25,569 nt of DNA, taken from the NCBI GenBank assembly GCA_002686705.1, contig NYYH01000018.1:1-25569 (forward strand), in the 5' to 3' direction. Every line of letters starts with the position of its first letter. The stretch's first letter is position 1. This DNA is from Bacteroidota bacterium (lineage in GTDB: Bacteria; Bacteroidota; Bacteroidia; Bacteroidales; F082). The translations under genes and the position numbers were made by a program. The notes below the pieces were generated by a model. The model saw only the letters and a program-made list of their open reading frames with translations, was not told the DNA's origin and made no database searches. Positions 8,708 through 16,721 of this stretch are shown piece after piece.

Positions 8708-8711
8708 TTTG
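8704..8711 (+). promoter_or_regulatory. Predicted -7 promoter element for the aroB operon
   Basis: TAATTTTG is a perfect match to the Bacteroidota -7 consensus TAnnTTTG. No good TTTG is present at the expected -33 distance. The leader would be about 28 bases. The preceding genes end at 8686, so aroB probably has its own promoter here. Confidence 0.4.
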
Positions 8712-8746
8712 CATCACAAAAATTTGTAAAAGCTAGATTTGATAAT

Positions 8747-9826
8747 ATGAATATTCCATTAGTTCTTGAAACAGATCCGGTAACTTATATTATTGGTAAT
8801 GAGGCTCTTGAAAAATCTGAAAACAAGCTAAATAAACACAAACGCATTATTTTTATCACTGATGAGAATGTAGAAAAATTGTGTCTCCCTGTTTTCAGGC
8901 AAATATTGCCATCAATTAATATTGACGGTGTGATAGTAATTAAAAGTGGTGAAGAAAATAAAACAATAAATCAACTTACATATATTTGGAGTGAGCTTAC
9001 TAAACTAAATGCTGATCGCGATGATTTAATTGTTAATCTGGGTGGTGGAGTTGTCACCGACATTGGTGGTATGGTTGCTGCAACATTCAAGAGGGGTCTT
9101 CAATTTATAAACTTTCCTACAACATTGTTAGGAATGGTTGATGCTGCAATCGGTGGGAAAACAGGTATAGACTTTGAAGGTTATAAAAATCAAGTTGGTC
9201 TGTTTGTGAACCCACAATGTGTAATTATTGATCCCATATTTTTAAAAACACTTGAAGAGTTAGAATGGCAATCAGGTTTTGCAGAGGTGCTTAAATATTG
9301 TTTGATACTTGATAAAGATCTTTGGCAACAGTTGGAAGGTTGTAACTTTAAGAATGTTGATGATTGGACAAGAGTTATTATTAAGGCTGCAAGAGATAAA
9401 ATTGACATCGTTCGATCAGACACACTTGAGAAGGGCATTAGGAAAAATCTTAATTTCGGTCATACTATAGGCCATGCTTTTGAAACATATTACTTAAACT
9501 CTGATAATCCTGTAACTCACGGTATGGCTATTGCTGCTGGCATGATTTGCGAATCTTGGTTGTCAGCACAAATGTTTAATATTGAAAGTTCACACCTGAG
9601 CAAAATAGTTAACATGATCGACAGAAATTTTCTTCGTTTTGATTTCTCACAAGACGATATTCCTGAAATTATCCAGCTAATGAAACAAGATAAAAAAGTT
9701 AGGGACAACAAACATAACTTTAGTCTACTGAAAAAATTAGGAAAAGCTGTCCATGAAATTGAAGTTGACAATAGTCTGATTATTCAAAGCCTTGAATTTT
9801 ATCTTAAACGAAAAAGTAACGATTAA
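8747..9826 (+). CDS. aroB: 3-dehydroquinate synthase
   Basis: Second step of the shikimate pathway: converts DAHP to 3-dehydroquinate in the cytoplasm, using NAD and a divalent metal. Seen in 359 residues: the NAD-binding glycine loop GGGVVTDIGGMVAATFKRG (about 99-117), the substrate loop MVDAAIGGKTGID (about 130-142), and metal and active-site residues Glu180 in SGFAEVLKY, His239/His243 in NFGHTIGHAFE and His258 in VTHGMAIAAG. All expected motifs are intact and the length is normal. The stop codon abuts the aroA GTG directly, giving a tightly coupled aroB-aroA pair that covers two steps of the same pathway. A -7 promoter element lies 36 bases upstream. Confidence 0.96.
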   Translation: MNIPLVLETDPVTYIIGNEALEKSENKLNKHKRIIFITDENVEKLCLPVFRQILPSINIDGVIVIKSGEENKTINQLTYIWSELTKLNADRDDLIVNLGGGVVTDIGGMVAATFKRGLQFINFPTTLLGMVDAAIGGKTGIDFEGYKNQVGLFVNPQCVIIDPIFLKTLEELEWQSGFAEVLKYCLILDKDLWQQLEGCNFKNVDDWTRVIIKAARDKIDIVRSDTLEKGIRKNLNFGHTIGHAFETYYLNSDNPVTHGMAIAAGMICESWLSAQMFNIESSHLSKIVNMIDRNFLRFDFSQDDIPEIIQLMKQDKKVRDNKHNFSLLKKLGKAVHEIEVDNSLIIQSLEFYLKRKSND

Positions 9827-11095
9827 GTGTCGAGCATCAAATTAAATAGGATTTCAACTAAAGTTTATGGGGAAGTAAGTATTTGCGGATCAAAAAGCAT
9901 CAGTAACCGCATCTTGATAATCAGGGAGTTATCTGGGATTACTCATCCAATTAAAAATTTGTCGATATCAGACGACACACAACGTTTACAAGAATATCTT
10001 ATCAGTATAAGAGACTACCAGAAAACGGCTACACCGGTTCTAGTGGATGCCAAAAATGCAGGAACAGTTTCACGCTTTTTAACCGCATTTTTAACTATTA
10101 AAGAAGGTAGTTGGATTATAACAGGCAACCAAAGGATGAAGCAACGCCCTATTAAAGGCCTCGTTGATGGCCTCAAACAGCTGGGTGCCGAAATAACATA
10201 TACAAATATAGCAGGGTTTTTGCCCCTGTTTATTAAAGGCAGAAATATTAGTGGCGGTGAAATTGAGATTGATGTCTCAGAAAGCAGTCAATTTGCGAGT
10301 GCCATTATGATGATAGGTCCTTTATTGAAAGAAGGTTTAAAGCTGAGATTTAGGGAGCATCCTGTTTCATTCCCTTACATAGAAATGACTAGTAAGTTAA
10401 TGATGGAGTTTGGGGCTAATGTTGAGTTCAATAAAAATGGAATTAATATTGAGCCAAAACCTTACCTTTTTCGCTCTTGTAAAGTTGAAGCTGATTGGAG
10501 TTCGGCGTCATATTGGTATGAAACAGCTGCCCTGGCAGAAGATGTTGAGATAAAGATTCCTGGCCTTACTAAAAATAGTATGCAAGGAGACAGTGTACTT
10601 ATTGATATATTCACACAGCTGGGAGTCGAAACTATTTTTGATAGCGAAGGGATCAGGCTCATTAAGACAGATAATGTTGTTGAGAAATTTTCTTTCAACT
10701 TTGAAAGTTACCCCGATATTGTTCCTGCCGTTATGGCAACATGTGCAGCTCTAGGTATTAATTCTGATTACAAAAATATAGGACATTTAGCTTTTAAAGA
10801 ATCTAACAGAATAGATGCATTAGGACAGGAATTAAAAAAAATTGGAACTTCACTAAAAAAATTTAATAATAGATATCGCTTATCACCAAATAGAGAGATA
10901 TCTGATAATAACTTAGTATTCAATACTTATGGCGATCATCGTATAGCGATGTGTCTGGCACCTTTGGTTCTTAAATACAATAATATTGAGATTTGTGATC
11001 CAAATGTTGTTAATAAATCGTATCCTGAGTTTTGGGATGATTTTAAAAAACTTAAGTTTGCAGTTTCAAAAATTACTGAAACACAAAGTAATTAA
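9827..11095 (+). CDS. aroA: 3-phosphoshikimate 1-carboxyvinyltransferase (EPSP synthase)
   Basis: Condenses shikimate 3-phosphate with phosphoenolpyruvate to form EPSP in the shikimate pathway. Seen in 422 residues: CGSKSISNRILI (PEP and shikimate contacts), NAGTVSRFLTAFLT, QRMKQRPIKGLVDGL, ESSQFASA, DWSSASYW, DIVPAVMA, the KESNRIDALGQELKKIG motif, TYGDHRIAM and the C-terminal KSYPEFWDDF. Every conserved active-site block is present. The start is a GTG immediately after the aroB stop (TAA then GTG, no gap). No ATG lies close enough to preserve the N-terminal strand before the CGSKS motif. The protein shows no large deviation from the family; the wider spacing between ISDDTQRL and NAGTVSRF is typical of Bacteroidota. 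Confidence 0.95.
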   Translation: MSSIKLNRISTKVYGEVSICGSKSISNRILIIRELSGITHPIKNLSISDDTQRLQEYLISIRDYQKTATPVLVDAKNAGTVSRFLTAFLTIKEGSWIITGNQRMKQRPIKGLVDGLKQLGAEITYTNIAGFLPLFIKGRNISGGEIEIDVSESSQFASAIMMIGPLLKEGLKLRFREHPVSFPYIEMTSKLMMEFGANVEFNKNGINIEPKPYLFRSCKVEADWSSASYWYETAALAEDVEIKIPGLTKNSMQGDSVLIDIFTQLGVETIFDSEGIRLIKTDNVVEKFSFNFESYPDIVPAVMATCAALGINSDYKNIGHLAFKESNRIDALGQELKKIGTSLKKFNNRYRLSPNREISDNNLVFNTYGDHRIAMCLAPLVLKYNNIEICDPNVVNKSYPEFWDDFKKLKFAVSKITETQSN

Positions 11096-11103
11096 TTGTG
11101 CAG

Positions 11104-11832
11104 ATGAATCCAATGGAAGTCGATTTATTTATTCCTTGTTTTATTGATCAGGTTTATCCCCAAACGGGATTTAATATGATTAAAGTATTGGAGAAGGCTG
11201 GTGTAAAGGTTCATTACAATACCAACCAAACATGCTGCGGTCAGATGGCTTTTAATAGTGGATTTTGGGATGATGCTAAAAAGCTAGGAGAAAAATTTAT
11301 TACTGACTTCAATAGCGAACGTCTGATTGTAGGACCTTCTGCTTCATGCATTGGTTATGTCCGTAATGGTTATGATGAACTTTTTTTTAACGGAGCATAT
11401 CACAACGAATACAAACAATTACAGCGAAACATGTACGAAATAACCGACTTTTTAGTGAATGTTGTTAAGGTTACTAATTTTGACTCGGTATTTGAACATA
11501 ATGTAACCTACCATGATTCATGTGCCGCTTTACGCGAATACAAGCTAAATAACGAACCTCGGCAATTGTTGGAAAATGTAAAGGGTTTACAACTTGTTGA
11601 AATGAAAAACACTCATGAATGTTGTGGGTTTGGCGGTACATTTTCAATAAAATTTGAACCAATCTCCACGGCAATGGCCGAACAGAAAGTCCGTAATGCA
11701 CTTGACACAGGAGCAGAATATATTATTTCAACCGACAGCTCATGCCTAATGCAGCTTGACGGTTATATTAAAAAACAAAACCTCCCAATCAAAGTTGCTC
11801 ATATTGTCGACGTACTTGCTTCGGGATTATAA
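11104..11832 (+). CDS. LutA/YkgE-like (Fe-S)-binding CCG-domain protein
   Basis: Member of the cysteine-rich CCG-domain family that includes LutA, one of three subunits (LutABC) of L-lactate oxidation in Bacillus, and the heterodisulfide-reductase HdrB/GlpC-like proteins. Two CCG domains are seen: FIPCFIDQVYP with QTCCGQMAFNSGF and GPSASCIGY, then TYHDSCAALREY with THECCGFGGTFS and STDSSCLMQLDGY. These cysteines would bind an iron-sulfur cluster. No LutB or LutC gene is nearby, so its redox partner and substrate are unknown. The gene lies a few bases after the aroA stop. Possible starts are GTG 11098, ATG 11104 and ATG 11113; homologues usually begin at or just before the residues encoded from 11113 (MEVDLFIPCF). 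It appears cotranscribed with aroB and aroA. Confidence 0.85.
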   Translation: MNPMEVDLFIPCFIDQVYPQTGFNMIKVLEKAGVKVHYNTNQTCCGQMAFNSGFWDDAKKLGEKFITDFNSERLIVGPSASCIGYVRNGYDELFFNGAYHNEYKQLQRNMYEITDFLVNVVKVTNFDSVFEHNVTYHDSCAALREYKLNNEPRQLLENVKGLQLVEMKNTHECCGFGGTFSIKFEPISTAMAEQKVRNALDTGAEYIISTDSSCLMQLDGYIKKQNLPIKVAHIVDVLASGL

Positions 11833-11840
11833 TTTCTTTT

Positions 11841-11864
11841 AACACATTTTTCCGTTAATGTGTT
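11841..11864. terminator. Hairpin between convergent genes, possible bidirectional terminator
   Basis: AACACATT (11841-11848) and AATGTGTT (11857-11864) form a perfect 8-bp stem with an 8-base loop. It lies 8 bases after the LutA-like gene and 44 bases beyond the end of the minus-strand TlpA-like gene. Neither side has a long U-tract, so this is only a modest candidate. Confidence 0.4.
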
Positions 11865-11908
11865 CCTTTCATATCCCCGCTTTAAATTATAATACTTAAA
11901 TGGCAATG

Positions 11909-13279
11909 CTAGCGTTCAGTTTTGTTAGGTGCTAAAATTTTTTCCAATTCATTGTGACCAACAGGTTTACCTATAATTTTTTTATTCTCATCGAGCACAA
12001 AAATGGAAGGTGTAGCTACGATTCCATATTCTTCAATTATGGGACCATTCCATCCATTTAGTTCAGCAATTTGTATCCAACCATAATTAGTTTCATTTAT
12101 ACTTTTCATCAAGTCATCTTTTGATTCATCAATAGAAACAGAAACAACTTCCATATTTATTCCATTGCTGTAATATGAATTAATTATCGGCAAAATATCA
12201 TCACAATGAGAGCACCAGCTAGCCCAAAAAACAAGCAATGTTCTTTCAGCGTCAATTTTACTCAAAGTAACTTCTCTACCAACTATATCTGTGGTAACAA
12301 AATCGGGTGCAGTTTGGCCAATAGCAAGTCTTTTAATAAGTTCAAATTTATTTTCAAGCTTTTGTTTACGCTCTGTATTTTCACAAAATTTATCAAGAGA
12401 ACTTGCATTTGCGATATGTTCAAGACCCTTTTCAAAGCCAATAGATTCAAAACCACTTATTAAAAAATCTACTAAAAACTCGTATACCTGTTGATTTTCT
12501 TGCGCATAGCTAAATATCGAATCAACACCTATTAACATATTGTCTTCTAACTCCTCCTGCGAATTTGCATTATTCTGATAGAGAGAGAGGTAGCCAACCA
12601 CTTTTGATGTGAGGATTGTACTTCTAATTAGCATAGTATCACTAAAACTCACATTGTCAAAATAGTGCTTTTTTAGCATCACATTTTGATCATCATTACT
12701 CAGTGTAAGATCAACAAACACAGGTCGGTCGTTTTGTATGTACCGGGAAGCAAGAGTAGTGGGATTATTCTTAATTAATTCATCAATGCGTTTAACCAAT
12801 TTGTTTTGCAGAAACTTAAACTGTTTTAGTGCATCCTGAAAGAACTCATCATTAGGTGGATAATTTTTTATGAGTGTGTTCAATACATCTAACTTGTACA
12901 TATTTATTCCCTTAATACCAAGATAATCATAATAAATAAGATTCTCAATCGAGCTTATGATCTGAATCCCATCATCATTGGTAAATCCTGAAGTTGTGAA
13001 TTGAATATTCTCATTATTGTAAATAAGTTCTACTGCTTGTCCAGGTCCCTTAATTACTACATACATACCGCTCTCACGTTTTTCGGGAAGAATAAATGTA
13101 AATGCACCCGTAATATCTGTTTGTGCCGTGTCAACTATCTTGCGCTTTTCACCCATCAATTGCATTAAATATAGGTTTTCATTTTCCAAACCTGATATTG
13201 TACCACTAATACTGTATTCCTGAGAAATTCCAGAGATAGTTGCAATTAATAAGCCAATTACTATTATGCGTTTTATCAT
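11909..13279 (-). CDS. Exported TlpA/ResA-like thioredoxin-fold protein with DUF4369-like N domain (CSHC)
   Basis: Seen: a signal peptide (MIKRIIVIGLLIATISGIS), a DUF4369-like beta-sandwich domain (about 20-105, starting YSISGTISGLENENLYL), a helical linker (about 110-315), and a C-terminal AhpC/TSA-type thioredoxin fold opened by AIGQTAPDFVTTD. The active site is WASWCSHCDD with Cys356 and Cys359, and the cis-proline loop is VATPSIFVLD. The protein should act outside the cytoplasmic membrane as a thiol-disulfide oxidoreductase. Its targets are unknown; folding of exported disulfide proteins or cytochrome maturation are the usual suggestions. The ATG at 13279 is chosen over one 13 codons upstream because it begins exactly at the signal peptide. 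A perfect -7 element lies 22 bases upstream. A second protein of the same type sits at 16722-18119. Confidence 0.85.
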   Translation of the reverse strand: MIKRIIVIGLLIATISGISQEYSISGTISGLENENLYLMQLMGEKRKIVDTAQTDITGAFTFILPEKRESGMYVVIKGPGQAVELIYNNENIQFTTSGFTNDDGIQIISSIENLIYYDYLGIKGINMYKLDVLNTLIKNYPPNDEFFQDALKQFKFLQNKLVKRIDELIKNNPTTLASRYIQNDRPVFVDLTLSNDDQNVMLKKHYFDNVSFSDTMLIRSTILTSKVVGYLSLYQNNANSQEELEDNMLIGVDSIFSYAQENQQVYEFLVDFLISGFESIGFEKGLEHIANASSLDKFCENTERKQKLENKFELIKRLAIGQTAPDFVTTDIVGREVTLSKIDAERTLLVFWASWCSHCDDILPIINSYYSNGINMEVVSVSIDESKDDLMKSINETNYGWIQIAELNGWNGPIIEEYGIVATPSIFVLDENKKIIGKPVGHNELEKILAPNKTER

Positions 13280-13300
13280 TTTTTTTTTGATTATATCTGC

Positions 13301-13308
13301 CAAAATTA
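13301..13308 (-). promoter_or_regulatory. Predicted -7 promoter element for the CSHC TlpA-like gene
   Basis: Read on the minus strand, these bases are TAATTTTG, a perfect match to TAnnTTTG. They lie 22 bases before the start codon in the 71-base divergent gap. No convincing -33 TTTG was seen. The plus-strand gene at 13351 has no equally clear element in the gap. Confidence 0.4.
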
Positions 13309-13350
13309 AACAAAACACTTAGTTTTATACTTTATTTATCAAACAGCAAT

Positions 13351-14130
13351 ATGAAATTTATTAAAATTTCAATTATAGATGACGTTGCTACTATAACTTT
13401 TAATAATGATAGTAAGAGTAACGCATTGAGTTTTGAAATGCTTAAAGAAATTGAACAATCATTAGATAAGTTTTCAGATAAGAATGTTAGAGTTGTAATT
13501 ATAAGAAGTAATCCTGACGCAAAAGTTTGGTCAGCCGGCTTGGATATTAATGAGCTACCCGAGCCCGGGAAGGATCCTCTTCCATACAGCCACCCACTTG
13601 AAGAGCTTATGCGGAAGATTGAAGACCATAATGCACCGATTATAGCTATGGTAACAGGTTCTGTTTGGGGAGGTGGTTTCGACTTTGCTGTCACATGTGA
13701 TATGATAATTGGGTCGCCGAGTTGTTCATTTGCCATCACTCCGGCAAAAATTGGTGTGCCATACAATGCAACAGGATTATTACATTTCTTGAATGTTGTG
13801 GAAATAAATATTGCTAAAGAGTTATTTTTTACAGCCAATCCTATTAATGCAACAAGGGCCTACAACCTTGGCATAATAAACAATCTTGTGGATGATGACG
13901 AGATAGAGAGTTTTACTTTTGATCTGGCTCAAAAAATTACAAGCAATTCTCCTTATAGCATAAGTGTTATTAAAGAACAATTAAATTTGTTAGGGAAAGC
14001 ACGACCGATGACTCCATCTGTTTTTGAACGCATTAATGATTTACGTCGAAAAGCATATAATAGCTATGACTTTGTAGAAGGTAAAAATGCTTTTCTTGAA
14101 AAAAGAAGACCTATATTTAGGGGTGAATAA
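13351..14130 (+). CDS. scpB: Crotonase-fold protein, probable methylmalonyl-CoA decarboxylase (ScpB/YgfG-like)
   Basis: Enoyl-CoA hydratase/isomerase superfamily. The 259 residues match E. coli YgfG (ScpB), which decarboxylates methylmalonyl-CoA to propionyl-CoA, across their length: KVWSAGLDINELP, DPLPYSHPLEELMRKI, VTGSVWGGGFDFAVTCDMIIG (oxyanion-hole region), TPAKIGVPYN with Tyr138, VIKEQL and a C-terminal NAFLEKRRPIFRG. The Tyr that corresponds to E. coli Tyr140 is kept, but the position of E. coli His66 (SAGHDI) is Leu64 here (SAGLDI, codon 13540-13542). Activity or specificity could therefore differ. No methylmalonyl-CoA mutase or CoA-transferase gene is adjacent. It is divergent from the preceding TlpA-like gene. 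The family is firm; the reaction is probable. Confidence 0.8.
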   Translation: MKFIKISIIDDVATITFNNDSKSNALSFEMLKEIEQSLDKFSDKNVRVVIIRSNPDAKVWSAGLDINELPEPGKDPLPYSHPLEELMRKIEDHNAPIIAMVTGSVWGGGFDFAVTCDMIIGSPSCSFAITPAKIGVPYNATGLLHFLNVVEINIAKELFFTANPINATRAYNLGIINNLVDDDEIESFTFDLAQKITSNSPYSISVIKEQLNLLGKARPMTPSVFERINDLRRKAYNSYDFVEGKNAFLEKRRPIFRGE

Positions 14131-14163
14131 TCTGTATTTTTAAGTAATAAAATAATATTGCCT

Positions 14164-14171
14164 TAACTTTG
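14164..14171 (+). promoter_or_regulatory. Predicted -7 promoter element for the PKD-repeat surface protein
   Basis: TAACTTTG is a perfect match to TAnnTTTG, 28 bases before the ATG at 14200. A T-rich stretch at 14137-14141 lies about 22 bases further upstream but is not a clear -33 TTTG. The element overlaps the first copy of a 12-base direct repeat. Confidence 0.45.
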
Positions 14172-14205
14172 TAATGAAATTCAATTATAACATTTTGTAA
14201 TGAAA
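14168..14205 (+). repeat. 12-base direct repeat around the start of the PKD-repeat gene
   Basis: TTTGTAATGAAA occurs at 14168-14179 and again at 14194-14205, 26 bases apart. The second copy contains the start codon, the first overlaps the -7 box. The first ATG would open an 8-codon frame whose TAA (14198-14200) overlaps the true ATG by one base. It could reflect a small tandem duplication. Confidence 0.5.
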
Positions 14206-16716
14206 CGAAAATATTTTACTAAAATTCCTAACATAACTCTGATAATTCTAATTCTGAATTTTACATTAATTGGAAGAATTTGTTCACAAACTCCAACCAC
14301 CCAGGATTGCCTAGGAGCTATTCCTGTGTGCGATTACATATACATAGAAGAGTTTACAGCAACTGGCAATGGCAACTACGATGAAATACCTCCTACGGGT
14401 AATAATTGCCCAAGTCATTGTATGGATGGGGAACACAACAGTCGTTGGTATATTTGGACGGTTATTGAATCTGGCGATCTAAAGTTTGAAATAACTCCTC
14501 AGGACCAAAACGACGATTACGACTGGGCAGTTTTTGATCTTACAGAGAATGATTGTGGCGACATCTGGAATAATGTAGATAATATTCTATCAAGCTGTAA
14601 TGCAGCTGGAGGTATTGGATATCATGGGGCAACTGGGATATCCACACTTAATGGTGGGGTTGTAAACTGTAACAATGGCGGATATACAAACAAATGGAAT
14701 ATCGACCTTCCTGTGTATGAAGGCGAAACCTATGTTCTTGTTGTTAGTGACTGGACACAATCTCCTGGAGGCTACACTTTGGATTTTAGTGCTTCAACCG
14801 CAGTTATACTTGATGACCAAGTCCCGTTTGTAGATTATATTGGTGAGGATTTAATCACCTCTTGTGGAACAAATGAACTAATTATTGAGTTTAATGAAAA
14901 CGTTAAATGCAACTCAATTCAAGCGAATGATTTTAAACTTGAGGGTCCGGGAGGCCCATATACAGTTGACAGTTTATATGGTGAAACATGTGCCCTTGGC
15001 GGTGATAATGAACGTGAATACACATTATATTTTTCACCTGCAATCTACCAAGGTGGTGATTTTACTATTGAAATAAAACAATTTAGCTTTATTTCGGATG
15101 CTTGTGATAATTATGCACAAAATGTAACTTATGACTTTTTTGTAGACTTAGAATCACCAAATGTTAATGCAGGAGAAGACATTGATATACCTTATGCAGG
15201 AACAGCAACTCTTGACGGATCAGCAGATGGGGGCTCTGGCAACTACTTCTACAGCTGGGAACCTCCTGAGTTATTAGATGATCCCAACTCACCTAATCCA
15301 ACAACTGTGAGCCTAACAGCGAGCACTCAGTTTTTCTTATCGGTCAGTGATTTGGTAAGTACATGTGTTGGTGAAGATACTATGTGGGTGAATGTTGTTG
15401 GTGGCCCTCTGGGTATTACAATGAGTGCCAGCAGCAATGAAATATGCAATGGTGAAAGAGTCGACCTATTTGTTTTCCCTGATGGCGGTTCTGGAAGTTA
15501 TACTTATGTTTGGACTTCAGATCCATCCGGGTTTAATTCTTCTGAGCAAAATCCATCAGATTTTCCAACTGATGATATTTGGTACATTGTGAATGTAACA
15601 GATGGTTACACTGACATTACTGACAGTATATTTGTTATAGTTAATGAGGTCCCTACGGCAAATGCTGGTGATGACCAAGTGATAAACGAGGGAACATCAA
15701 CATCCTTGAGCGGAAGTGCAAGTGGCGGTAACGGTGCTTACAATTATCTATGGGAACCCTCAAGCTGGCTGGTAACAAATACAATTCCAAATCCAGCTAC
15801 CTTACCATTATATGAACCTACAGTATTTTCTTTATGGGTAACAGATGAAAATGAATGTCAAAGTGCACCAGACAATGTTCTAATAAATGCAAGCGGTGGT
15901 GGACTAGCTGCTTTTCCAATGTCTGATTCTATGGAAATATGTTTAGGACAATCAACAACAATCTATGCGAACGCAACAGGTGGCGGATTTGAATACACAT
16001 ATGAATGGACTTCAGATCCAACTGGGTTCACTTCCAACCAGGCATCAATTTATGTAACGCCTGATGTTACAACTGTCTATTATCTACTGTTAAAGGATCA
16101 GTATGAAAATGAATTTGAAGCTGACATAACAATAACGGTTAACCCTTTACCTGAAATTGATTTGATACCTGAGGATGCTAATGTAATTGGCATTGATTCA
16201 ATAATAGTGTGTGTACGCGACACCATAACACTCGATTCCGGATTTGATATTGATCCACCGAATACGGAATATTTTTGGTTGGATGCTAACCTCGTAAACC
16301 GTTATTATACAGCTTCTACAAATGGTAACTGGACTGACTATCAAAGTCACGCTGTTAGGGTAACTAACGGTTATACCGGCTGTATTGATTCAAATAGTAT
16401 AACTATTTTATTCGATTTTAATGAATGTGCTATAGGTGTACCTGAGAACATATCAGACTTGTCTGGCATTATTGTTATTCATCCAAATCCCAATAATGGT
16501 AATTTTGAGGTTGCGGTAAATGAGAATATTAGCAACCTCACTATTAGCATCTTTAATACTCAAGGTAAAAAAGTATTTAACAAATATTTGGGTGAAAATA
16601 TAGTTAGTGGATTTTCAAAGCAAATAACAACTGATTTGCCATCAGGAATATATCTTGTTCATCTAAAATCGGGTAATCAATTTCTTATCACAAAAGTTTT
16701 TATCGATAAGAAATAA
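14200..16716 (+). CDS. PKD-repeat surface/adhesin-like protein with T9SS type A sorting domain
   Basis: Seen in 838 residues: a signal peptide (about 1-30), an N-terminal beta domain of a type common in Bacteroidota exported proteins (CLGAIPVCDYI ... RWYIWTVIESGDLKFEI ... DDYDWAVFDL), an Ig-like region (about 205-315), then two copies of a roughly 165-residue two-part unit. Its PKD-like part begins NAGEDIDIP at 323 and NAGDDQVIN at 488, and its second part begins MSASSNEICNG at 408 and MSDSMEICLG at 574, with TSDPSGF/TSDPTGF in each. The C-terminal sorting domain starts near 760 (IHPNPNNGNFEV ... SGIYLVHLKSGN). Inference: exported by Sec and T9SS and displayed at the cell surface, possibly in adhesion or gliding. 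No catalytic motif was seen. It converges on the minus-strand TlpA-like gene with a 5-base gap. Confidence 0.8.
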   Translation: MKRKYFTKIPNITLIILILNFTLIGRICSQTPTTQDCLGAIPVCDYIYIEEFTATGNGNYDEIPPTGNNCPSHCMDGEHNSRWYIWTVIESGDLKFEITPQDQNDDYDWAVFDLTENDCGDIWNNVDNILSSCNAAGGIGYHGATGISTLNGGVVNCNNGGYTNKWNIDLPVYEGETYVLVVSDWTQSPGGYTLDFSASTAVILDDQVPFVDYIGEDLITSCGTNELIIEFNENVKCNSIQANDFKLEGPGGPYTVDSLYGETCALGGDNEREYTLYFSPAIYQGGDFTIEIKQFSFISDACDNYAQNVTYDFFVDLESPNVNAGEDIDIPYAGTATLDGSADGGSGNYFYSWEPPELLDDPNSPNPTTVSLTASTQFFLSVSDLVSTCVGEDTMWVNVVGGPLGITMSASSNEICNGERVDLFVFPDGGSGSYTYVWTSDPSGFNSSEQNPSDFPTDDIWYIVNVTDGYTDITDSIFVIVNEVPTANAGDDQVINEGTSTSLSGSASGGNGAYNYLWEPSSWLVTNTIPNPATLPLYEPTVFSLWVTDENECQSAPDNVLINASGGGLAAFPMSDSMEICLGQSTTIYANATGGGFEYTYEWTSDPTGFTSNQASIYVTPDVTTVYYLLLKDQYENEFEADITITVNPLPEIDLIPEDANVIGIDSIIVCVRDTITLDSGFDIDPPNTEYFWLDANLVNRYYTASTNGNWTDYQSHAVRVTNGYTGCIDSNSITILFDFNECAIGVPENISDLSGIIVIHPNPNNGNFEVAVNENISNLTISIFNTQGKKVFNKYLGENIVSGFSKQITTDLPSGIYLVHLKSGNQFLITKVFIDKK

Positions 16717-16721
16717 AGAAG

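Noticed and set aside
12206..12494. Plus-strand open frames opposite the CSHC TlpA-like gene.
   Set aside because: They are antisense to the thioredoxin domain and linker, with biased low-complexity translations and no supporting motif.
13332..13838. 168-codon open frame on the minus strand opposite the methylmalonyl-CoA decarboxylase homologue.
   Set aside because: Low-complexity serine/isoleucine-rich translation, no recognisable domain, and it lies fully antisense to a well-conserved gene.
16717..16721. Search for a terminator between the convergent genes at 16716 and 16722.
   Set aside because: Only five bases separate them and no hairpin was seen at the junction.
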